A stretch of 64,000 nt of DNA, taken from the NCBI RefSeq assembly GCF_000002235.5, contig NW_022145609.1, forward strand, positions 23,672,408-23,736,407, read 5' to 3'. Each line of letters starts with the position of its first letter. Within the stretch, counting starts at the first letter, position 1. Position numbers and translations under genes: made by a program. The notes beneath the pieces were generated by a model. The model searched no databases. It was not told the DNA's origin and worked only from the letters and a program-made list of their open reading frames with translations. This document shows positions 36,701-48,700 of this stretch, one piece after another. Origin of the DNA: Strongylocentrotus purpuratus (Eukaryota > Echinodermata > Echinoidea > Camarodonta > Strongylocentrotidae).

Positions 36701-39700
36701 GTGGCCTTCACGAGAGTATGCCATGCAACTCTTTCACCTGCCATTTGTGTTGCACCCTTCATTCCTTGTCCAGACACTTTCTTGATATCATCAGTCCAAG
36801 ATATTGGTGGACGACATCTACCCCGTTTTCCTTCGACTGCTCCTTGCAGCACTTGCTTCTCCCATCTGACATACCACGCACGTTCCACGTGGCTACATTG
36901 ATTGGTTTCCTTAGAGGGGTGCTGTTCCTTTCCATCATGGGACCTTCATGAACAGAACTTCCTACAAGAGGCTTTGATCCTGATCCGTCATCACCCGCAA
37001 GCGTACTACGAGCAGTACCTCTCTCTTCCGCAGTAGCTCTTGACGTACATGTATCTTCCGGCCTGCAGGTTCCACCTTCCGCTACCCACTTGATTTGTTA
37101 ATTTTGTACTCTCATGATGACAAACGTGACCAATTAATAATGGTGGGCGGCCAGATCTTTCCATCGCAGTACAGAAGCCAGAAGCATTGCTGCCAAACTT
37201 CCCTCTGCTCCCCATAGCCACCGTTGTCCAAGATTTGGATCCTCCGCCAACTACAGGTACTGCATCACTGCTGCCCGGTGCAGGACGAGGTTTATTTGAA
37301 GGCGACCCAACCTGCCTTGTCATGTTCTCGTCATAGGGTTATGAGAGTTTTTCTAAAGCTAACTGCGTCACCTATTAGCTCCTCTCCTCTGTTAAGAACA
37401 CCGGAATGTGTTCTTAACTCTCTTATAGCGCAAAAAAAAAAAAAAGGTTTTAGTGAAAGTTGAGTTTTAAAAAAAAGTTTTATAAACCCGTGCTTGCGTA
37501 AGGCGTTCAAGCAAGTCATGAAAAAACGAGACCTCACCCCTCATGCCCCCCCCCCCCCATTTTTAACCGGATTTACATCAATCTCAGGGACTGTCCATTT
37601 TTTAAAGAAAAAAAAATCATGATAAAAATAAGTTGGGGAAAAAAGGAAAAAAAGGAAACACTATACACTTCTGTCAATTAGGAAACACTGATACTTTCAT
37701 GTCAATTTAAATCTTGATAACCAGCAGAAACAATGAATTAAAAAGGTTAATTACCAAACTGGGGCATCTGGAGAGGAAGGCCCCAAAGGTTGCCGTAGCG
37801 ATGAACTGCATGATTTCTGTGTGGGGGACGTAACCAAAGCCTGCGTGGGGATAGAACCCTTTGCCCAGCTGGATGAAGGAGCAGGCCGTGGTGCTGGTTC
37901 GTAGGTTCCCTAGGAGGTTACTTAGGGTCAGGGCATCTGGGACTGCACCAACTCCATCACTGATCACTACGATGCCTGCAAGAGTAGTCCAAACCAGACA
38001 CAATGTTTTAGGAAAACAATCAGGGCATCGTTTCAATAAAACCGACATCCCATTGAACGTGTGTTAAATTTAATACAAGGGTTTCAATGAAATGTCTGCA
38101 ATCTTGTACTTATGACGGTTTCATGAATATGCCACCTGGATTCTAATCTCCCACAACCAAAGTGCCTTTGATGGACAGAATTCAACTTGGATGATGACTA
38201 GGTGTTTTTTTTAGCACATTTTAGCCGATGTTCTTTAACTAGCATATTTGATATCATGATGCTGCCAAACCTCCACAAAATTAATAATCCATAATGCCTT
38301 CTATAAAACTGGAAAAACGAACCATAAAAATGCTAACTTATTTTCGAGACAAATTCCACATTAACCAGTACCACTAAGATTGATTTTTTTTTGGTATAAC
38401 ATTACCAATCCACTACTTATTATCAGACCTAACCCTGAAGCAAATGTGGCAAGGTTTGATTATCCCCTATAGTCAACACTCATTAGTCAACTAGCTAGCC
38501 TGCATAAATTGAGGAATACCTTCCTCAATCTTTGTTATGAAACGTTGTCGTTGTTGACCTATAGGTTATGGCTGACCCGTTGTGACCCATGTGATGAGAC
38601 CTCTCCATCCAGGGGCCCGTTTCACCATCCAGAAGCAAGGTTTTCAGTAGCTTATAACATAAACTGATCATTTGTCACTGATAAAAAGTTTTGTGAAACG
38701 CCCCCCTAATCCAGGTGTACAGATGTCTTGGATGTTGTTTAAACAAGGTGTTGAAAATCACACATTCATTGTCTTGGCAGAATTCTATTACCTGTTTGTT
38801 TGTGCTTGGGTTACAGACTTTGGCATTGACGTCTCCTGATAATATCAAAATATCTTGTCTAGGAATATTGTCTATGGTCTGCTGTACATCTTCATAGATA
38901 CTCTCAATTACATCTTCTTCTGCAGCTGAAGTTGGTGCAGTAGTCAACAGCAGATGTTAAAAATATCTGGAATCCAAATTAACTATTATGGTTTACGATT
39001 ATTATGTCCGAGGAACGGCCCATAGTAAATCTTGCCATACAAAATACTTGACTTGGTGTTGAACCAGGGCCCTTCAGAGTCAGAGTCAGTTTATAGACAG
39101 AGGGCTGACTACTGAACCAACTCACATCATCTCCTTCACCTTGCTTATGGGAAGAATGATAGTATGGCAATTACTAACACAAAGGCTTTTGTCATATTAC
39201 CAGGGGGGTGTTTCACAAAGATTCTAAGTCGAACTTAACTCTAAGTTGAACTTAAAAGTTATGGAGAGCCATTTGTAGCCTTGAAATAAAATATATTCAA
39301 AAGTGAAAATTCAGGTATTTTGGACTTTTTTTATATAAATTCCACATCAAGAACATGAAATCTCCTTGATAAAGATGATAATAGAAAATATGAATGATTT
39401 AAATCCACATTTCATGCCTTTTTAAATAACTTTTACAAAATATTTTCATAGATGCTAAAGGCTTTCCATAATTGTTAAGTCCAACTTAGAGATAAGTTCA
39501 ACTTAGGATCTTTGTGAAACACCCCCCAGGTCCCATTTCTCTCCTGGGTATGGAGTGGCAATGTAGATAAATACCTTGCAATGACGGGGATCAAACCCGC
39601 GACCGTTGGATTTCAAGCCAAGCGCTTAAACCACTCGACTACGACACCTCTACATGATTCTTTTTACATACCTGCACTTGTATTCTCCGGTAGCAGCTGC

Positions 39701-42700
39701 AGGGCAAGTACTCCACACCACAGCATGTTGACAAATGTTGCCTCAGGGTTGGCCATCTCTACCTTGGTAGGGGGCTGATGGTAGCTGTTGGTGGTGGGGC
39801 TGGTAGGGCCCCCCTGGCTGTCCCTCCAGTCACCCCCGACCACAATATCCAGGCCGTTGGTCAACCAGCCGTCCACGCCGTCGAGACCCGAGGCCGATGG
39901 GTTCCGAGAGCGCATGGTACCTGGACAAGTTTTAAAAAAGAAGGTTGAGAGTTCCGGTGAAAAGGAAAAAATCATTCGCGAGCTCTCGCATCCTTTTTAT
40001 GTCAGTTTGGAAGAATATCTGAATGAGAATTGTTCCTTAAATAATTGCTCTTCAATAACCCTCATATTTGAAATATGACCCCTCCCCCCTCCCCCCCCCA
40101 AAAAAAAAACAACCCAAAACTTAAATTTTTGGACAAATTGTTATGCCATGTGTGGGTGTGGTCCCATATACACATATTTATGTGCAGTGCATGTGACTTT
40201 CACCAATATAAAATCTTCCTTTTTTTCCATTTTGATCACTCCAAAATATCACAGTAGACATTAATTCTTATATGCTACATAATCAACCATTCAAAATTGC
40301 TTCCAGACAGTTCCTTTAACAATGTGATCACATGATAGGTATCCTACTTTATCTTTTGAATACATGTACATGTTTCATTATGCCGTATGAACATCTTCAG
40401 ATAAGCATTGCTGATAATGGTATTCATATCAGTTCTGCTACTTAAAAGTGTACCAATCACCTACAAATATTTTGTTTGGTGCGTAGTAGTTCCACGTTGT
40501 AATACTATATAGAAAATGTGAGCTTTAAGTTTCATATTTGTCGTGAAGAGAATTTCCAAGTTGAAAAACACTCTCAATTAACATAAAACCCACTTGCGAG
40601 TAGACTTCTTAAAGCACCCATACAGGCTCGCATAAAAAAGGGAACACACAGAACGCAAGTCAAACTTGGATTCGGTGCAAGCTATGTTATGTTGTTCTAT
40701 AATTTGTTCATACTCCTGAGTCCATAGAGTAAAGGGTGAAATGGTTTGAGGTTGACTTTATACATTTCTAGCTGCGGTACACAAATGATTTTTGTAGGTG
40801 ATTGGTAGGTACACTTGACTATTACAGTCGAACTTGCTTTAGCATCTACCTGTATAGAAAAACTACAATTTTGATTTCCCTTGAATATGGTTTGTCATTT
40901 AAACCTGTAGTGAAGGAACAAGTATATAAAGACCACTTTTCATGTTGATTGAGCGGTCTTTATATACAGGTTTCATTTACTTACTGTTATATATCTTGTT
41001 TTCAAAGTCTTCAAGTTGTGTAAGAATGCTCTGCAAGAAAACATCCAAATTCTCTGGGGTCAGCAAGCACCCCTGAACCAGCACCTGTATACACAACAGC
41101 AAAAGAAGAAATCACGATATTTGTTAGCGAGTATCCCATTGGATAAAAGGGTGTCACGTGACACTCAACAATTTGTTGTTCTTCTTCTTTTTCCAGTGTA
41201 AGTGCTGCTTCAAGGTGATGAAGATACATGCACTGATAGTGTGTGCATATGTGGAGACTTTCACATATCCTGTTATTCCACATGTTTTTGTTATACATGT
41301 ATAAGCGGGCAATGTAACAAACCAAATTTGCAAGTTAAAACCTGTACAAAAGTGATTTAGATTGTGCACCTCTCTTCACTTCCACTGTTGGCATTGTCTT
41401 AGCAGCAAGCATCTTGTTTGTTTGTTTGTTTTACCTGACTGCTAAGAAAGCATGTGTATGCTTGTAAGTAAGCAACCAGGGGACCGGCGGTTTTAAGTCC
41501 TCTTCGAAGACTGAAATGAATCGAGAGCAAAAAATAAATCCCTGAAAACATATTGTATTTTCTTGTCTATCTATCACAAACCAATCCACCCCAACTTATT
41601 TTGAATACCTTGAAAGTGCAATTCTCACTGTCTGCTCATTCTTACCTGCTGTGTTGTGAGGTGAGCTAGTGGTGTGTAGGCAATGACTGTCACATACAAA
41701 CTGGGGGCAAGCAAGATGCTACTTCCTGGAACACAGAACTGAAACAGAAAAGTCATACAGTATTATTAAAAACGCTTTCGGTACAAGCATTCCTCAATTT
41801 GTTTGTGGTCTGGCTCGGTCACTAATGTTTCAGAGCCCTAAGAACTATACCAGATCGATGCATCAAGAGAAAGTGCAAAGATTTCTGCACATATTGTGTT
41901 CTTTTTTGTTCCATTATCGCATTGCGTTTAACGCCAGCAATTTTAAACAGAAAAATAAGTCTGACATCTTTAAGTTGGCAACATGTTTAGAGGCTCATTA
42001 TCACCGCTTTTCTTTCCAATGTTTTCAGTAAAATCGCTACCTGTAAATATATTGTGTTCAGAGACATTGCCTGATTTTTAGATATTTTCTAATATTATTA
42101 AACACTTTTAAGACCGTGTGACCTTTATAGACCTCTTTCACCCCAAATCGAATGAGTTCATTCTTGTATGATCATACATACTCTATCAAAGTCTGGCAAA
42201 GACCCTTTTGATGGTTCTCAAGTTATCGCGGCCACGAAAAGCGGTATACCGACTGACAACCCAAACACGTAATGCCTCCCGCACCACAAATCAAACCCGG
42301 CGATGAGTGTGAAAAAAACGACTACCAGTAGGTTTCTTGATGGAGCACATGAATAAGTCAAACGTGCATATACTCACAGGCTTTGTGATGCCCTTCAGAA
42401 AGTTTGTCAACGCAGTGTGAATCTCTGCAATGTGGATGCTCCCTGACTGAATATCCTGCATTTCAAGTGTAAAAGAGAAAGCCAAATGCATAATACGCTT
42501 CACAATTCAATATCTTATAACACGGAGCATAGTAAATAAGCATAGGACTTCTGTTGAGCATTGTTGCCCTTCATGTACACGCGGCATATCTGAAAGAGCG
42601 TTTACAGTGGCATTAGGATCATTAAAGAGAAGGTTGATTTCTGGGAAGAGGTGAAAAATAATTTGTGAGCGTTATCATTCTTATTATGCAAGTGTGGAAG

Positions 42701-45700
42701 AACATCGGATAAGACATGTTCCCTAAAAAGCATGGCTCTTCAAATGCCTTTATATTCTAAATATGTCATGTAACATCGTAAAACTTGGGGGGTAGAATTT
42801 TTACGCCACGTGTTCATGTAGTCCCATATACATCTCTCTGTGTACAGTGTTTGAAACTTTACCAAGACTTGGCCAAATTTCTTATCATTTTGATGATTCC
42901 AGAACCTTGCAATACACACAAATTCTTATATGCTAGATGATCAACCTTTTCTGGTCGATTCTACACCATTTCTTTCACAATGCAATTGCATGACCAGAAC
43001 TCAACTTCATCTTTAACATAGTCAAATCAAATGCTAATATGATCAGTTTTCATATTAAATTAAATCTTAACTTTGCAGTCTGAACTACAGTCAAACCTGT
43101 CTATAGCGATCACCCAAGGGAAACACAAAAAGTGGCCTTTGTAGACAGGTGGTCTTTGTAAACCGGTTCCTTTAGTACATGATTCAATGAGAAACCATTT
43201 TCAATTAAGGGAAACAACAAATGTGGCCTTTGTAGACAGGTGGTCACTAAAGCAGGTTTGACTGTATAACAATCTGTGTATTTTGTATCAAGCTAGAAAC
43301 TAGTTTTATTCAAATCGGATCATCTGCCTGATGAAAAATTTCATTTAATTTATGTCAACTATATAACTATTTGAAACCAGGGGTAAGAGGTTGCTGTTCA
43401 GTTTACATCTGTTGAATACTATACCCAATAATTCAGAATAAAATCCATGGGGGAAAAGCATGGTGAAGGAAAGGGTGGTCATCTCCTAACTTGACACTTG
43501 ATGTTTCACGACATGGTCGGGCAGATGGATCTATCAAACTGGGGCCCGTTTTCTAAAACTTGATATCTATAACAAATGCTAAATTTCTATGACAAATTTG
43601 CTCTCAGCCAATCAGATGCTATAATTTCAGTAGCTTATAACAGTAGCTTGTAACGTGTTCTTGATATCAAGCTTTATGAAACAGGGCCCTGATTTAATAC
43701 AAACCACAGCTGTCATGGAAGGGCTGAGATCTAGCACAACAACCAGCCTGTAGCGACGGGCAAAGAAGGTCACATGGCACGTCGGCAAGAGACGGTACTG
43801 GGTCTGTTTTTCCGTTGTCTTCTGACTCGATGGCGGATCTTTTGGTATGATGGACAGGATTTCTAGTTCCTCTTGGGAACATCGCTGGAAAATTAGTAAA
43901 GACAGTCACAAACAAATGTTGTAAGCTTACATGAATAATAAAAATTGTAGGGGGGGGGGGAGGGGGAGCTTCAAAGAATGGTAAAATGATAGGTGCTTAT
44001 AAAGCGCTTTCCACCAAAATAAGAGCTATAAATTGTAAAAATTGTGGGAGAGCTTCAAAGAGTTTTAAAATTACTTGTTGCAATTTCTGAGGGCTATTAT
44101 TATCAGTAGTTCAAACTTCAGTACTCTCTGTTTCCCTGTCATCTTCTGACTCAATGTTTGATCTTAGGGTATGACAAACAGGATTTCTAATTCCCCTTGA
44201 GAGCATCGCTTGAAAGTTAGTAAAGAAAGTCACACAAGCAAATGTTGTTAACATACATGTATAGTCAAATTGGGGGGGGGGGGGAGCTTCAAAGAATTGT
44301 AAAATGATAGGTTGTTGCCATTTCTGAGGACTATGTGAAAACCAATTGTAACTAAAGGTCAACAGATGTCAGTCTCCTGCATGAAACAAAGCTAAAAATC
44401 AACATAATGTTGAACCTCTTCGTCAAATCATGTTTTTTTATCACATTTCTTTCTTTTTTAGAAATTGGTACTACCACACAATCTCTATCGTCGCCTTCCG
44501 CTACAAGTACATATATATATAATTGCAAACACAGTTATCCTTGTCAACTGTGTCCAGATGTTGATTATGGGGATTACTGAAACATGAAGCCTAGCATGCT
44601 CCACTCTTAGTCTGCAGGCACAGACTCTAAGTCTCTGGCTGTGTCATTGCACCTACAGTACAGGGGAGTGTTTCACAAAGACTAAGATCGACTTTAGCTT
44701 GGACTTATTGGCCCGAATTCACAAAGGAAGTTTGTCGACAAACCTTGGTTTTCGTACGTCATATGACGCATTTTACGCGTTTTTTACAAACCTGGTTTGT
44801 AAAGAACAAAAGGAGGTTTGGCGAAACAAAGGGAGGTTTGAGCTCAAACCTTGGTCTGAGCTCAAACCTTGCTTTGTGAATTCGGGCCTTTGAGTGTGGT
44901 CTCTGCATAGTCTTCTAGTGCAGACCCTCTGTTATGCAATACAACTTGCAAGGGTTTGTGCCTGCAAACTACTCTACGCTTGTAAGAGGTTGCATCAGAG
45001 ATATTAGGAGACTGATTGTGAAGTACGAACACTCATGAAACTTTACCAATTCCTGTTCTTCCTTGACTGAAATGATATTGTTGATGTTCTTGAGAAACCA
45101 TGATGCTCTGATATTCCTTGAGATGCGATACTCTTCCTTCATGAGAAGGTACACTTGTGCTGCATCGAGCACCTGTCACACATAAAAGAAAATGAAAACA
45201 AGAAAACCATATAAGCATTTATTTTCATAAATTTTTGGGGGATAACTCATTGATCGTGAATTTAATTAAAGTACTTTCTCACTGCGAAACTGTGTATTTT
45301 TTATTTTTTGTTGTTGTGGGGGGGGGGGGGGGGTGGGCGGGGGTTGCCAATTTGCATAAGTTCCTACATACAGGAAGACAATTTTGTATGGACCATTGGT
45401 TGACTATGCATGATTTCTTCATGAACATAAAAAACTTACAAATTTACTTGTAGAATAAACCACTCCAGCAAAGCATAGAGAGTCAATGCTTATAGCGCTG
45501 CGCTACGTGTTATAGTCAGCATTTGCACACATGAATAGTCAATACACTTATAATACACAAATGCAAACAATCATGCCGACTTATAATACACAAATGCAAA
45601 CAATCATGCCGATGTGGCTGATCGGCAAGTTTGACATTAGAATTAGTTTACAATTTGAATTTTTAAATTATTCTTTCTAACAATAATGTCAATAAGTTGA

Positions 45701-48700
45701 AAAAATTGTATTTTAGAGCAAGACCGCCAAACTTCGGACGTTGCCAAGCTTCGGACAAAAATTACTTTAACGGCTCCAACGCAAAATATGAGCCTAGCTC
45801 AGGCGGTTAACTTGCATGCATTTGATACTACTACTAACCTATATTGTTAGTACAGAAAGTTAGGGCAGGTTGCCGTCTGCAAAACTCACAAAAAACATCG
45901 AATTCAGAGACACATTTCAGGTTACCTAGATTTCTACAGTCCCTTAACAGGGGAGTTAAGGTGTAGAGCCTCCAATATATCGATTATAAACAAATCCTTG
46001 GCATATTTCAGGTGGTTTCTGCCAAAATTATGGGAGCTTAGGAGATACTTTTCCACTCTATCGCGAAAATTTTCTAATGGCGGCCGTTACCATGGACCTA
46101 GGGGTACTAGATAGATTCCCCTACCAGAAGATGGCGCTCTTCCAAGCTTCGGACAGGCAACATTGAGTGTCATTTTGACTACGAAAAAATGGCGCTTTCG
46201 TAAGATTTTAGCACCAAAATATTGTATGAGTGTTGTGAAAAACACCTTTCTGATAGTTCTACCTAACTTAAATCTACCCCAAACAAGAAAATAATACTTT
46301 TTTCATGACATCAACGCAGTCAAACTTACCCCCGTCGTACGATTTTGATCCTGTTTCCAAACCTCCGATGAATGCACACTTACGTGCGCTATACGTGCTA
46401 TATATGTGCGCTATTCGTGCGTTACACATGAACGTCCAAAGCTTGGCAAATGCATCCGAAGCTTGGCATGAAAACAGGTTCGGCGGGTAAGTAAATAACT
46501 CTAGTTTTCCATTTCCTTTTACTAATTTTCTTTACATGACACAATAATAGTATATTTGATCTTTCAGTAATTAAAAAAAGAATTTAATGTTTTCCCCCAT
46601 TTTGTCTTAACCCTTACTGTACTGGGGGGGGGCCTGGGAGGCCCCCCCCTCGACATTTTCGGAGTTTGCGCCGCAACCGCTTGGAATTTTGAATTGTCGT
46701 TTCATGACTTTTTTCCCTCAAGTCTTACGCACATTTTGATACCATTTTCGTCGAAATCGGATATACCTGTAAGGCGTTACATAACAATTAGTATGCGCAT
46801 GTCATCAAAAAAAAAAAAAAAAAAAAAATTGCATCAAAATTTGCATAAATTATCATTATTAATTACATTAAATTAACTTTTTTGTCTTAGAAAAGAAGTT
46901 TCATATGAATAATGAGTTTCAACATCCAAAAAGTGGAGTTTGACACGTTTTCTGTAAAATGCATAAAATTAGCATTTTTGCATAATTAATTAGGCTAACG
47001 ACAAAAATTTGCATATTCGGAAAAAACTAATTATACTATCTTGTTCCTTACGTAAATATCTACAAACATGCAAATTTTCATGTTCATCGGACAATCGACG
47101 GCCGAGATCATAGGGGGGGGCCTCCCAGGCCCCCCCCCAGTCAGCGGGTGCTCAAAATAGCCCAGTACAGTAAGGGTTAAGTGTCACTGTGTCAGAAGTT
47201 TGGCGGTCTTACTCAATACGAATTAGCATTGACTCTCTATGCTTTGCTGGAGTGGTCTTACTCTACTGCTAGATCTAGATCTATTTAGGTTAGGGAGGCC
47301 AATGCCCGGGCGTAAGGCTTCTACACCTACGATTTGTGCGCTCGTCGCCCACTTCAAAAAATTAGCAGAGGGAAATAAATTATGTAAAAATAAAAATTGA
47401 TGAAAATAAGAAAAGAAAATACAATTATACATTTCACAACATATCTATAATCAAGAATCTGTAACAGTCTTTCACCATTTATTGACGATCTAGCAGATTT
47501 TGACGTATTTTAATCCAATAATTGTTCTAGCAGAAGACATTGACGGGCGCGCACAACCGACTAAGAAAATCCTAGAGGGCGTAGAGGTTTGCTCACTAAA
47601 AACCTTCTCATTGGCAGAAGGTAGACCCTAAAAATATGGGATCCGTTTTGAGTAAAGAACTTTTGATAGAGATCAACATTTCAGATGTTCACAATTGCCA
47701 CTTCTAACAACTAGAAAATATAAAGAAAAAAGATTATATCTTTTTAAATACAGATTTTTACAAACTGAACATTCAAAAGTAGATAGAGTACGATGTTTCT
47801 GTCAATCTTGCGTTGGATTGAGCCCTATAGCTATATCCATCTCAACATGAGAAGGAAAACTGTGAACAGTGACGTCATTGTTCGCGCCAAAAATAAAGGG
47901 TATTGCGACATATGTCTGAGCTCCGGTCAGATCGTGCGCAAAGCGTAGTCTTATTTATAGACCCTATTACCTTATTCTCACAGCACTAGATACGAGTGTC
48001 GTGCATTAATGTATGAGAAGTGTTAAAAAAAGATATTTCAGTAAAAAAAAGTCTACGTGAGCAGTCTATACTCCAATTGAGAATTGAAATGAAAGCATGT
48101 TACGTATAGCGAAATGGAGAGAGAGAGAGAAATATTAGTACACGTACGTTGCATGGATATGCGCTATGCATGCTGCTGTCCTATTGTACTCCGTATTGTG
48201 TTCGCTGCAAGATGGATGTTAATTGGACCTCGTAACTTCTCGATCGTTGATAATGCAGTATCAGATTGATCTTTACTCATGAGGAAATACTATTGGATTT
48301 GGAATATCACCTTAAGGTAGGCCTACTTATTAATTTTAATTCTTTTCTAAAATTATTTTTTCTGTCAGTTCATGTTTTGTCCCTCCATGGCTCGATTTCA
48401 GGACTGCGGCTTGCCATGCAATTACCTAGCTGTGTCGGTGTGTGTGACTGATTCAAGGCTAGCCGCTGATGATGAATGGAATTTCGCGCGAAGTTTTAAA
48501 CTTGTTGTCCGGGCAATGACACGCCCAATCCCCTCGGGCCTGTCTAATTATGAACGTAATTTTGCGACATGAAATATAATTGTTTCAAGGCTCTTACGTA
48601 CGGATAGGCATAGAAGGAAGCTGGATAAAAAGAGCTGGATATCTACTATTTGATGGAACTGGAGTCGGCAGGTAGGTGAATTTTCTTAGTGAAAGAAAAT

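Noticed and set aside
39575-39650. tRNA-Ser(TGA) gene
   Set aside because: The head lacks the long variable arm required for tRNA-Ser and continues into a SINE body shared with another copy, so it is a tRNA-derived SINE.
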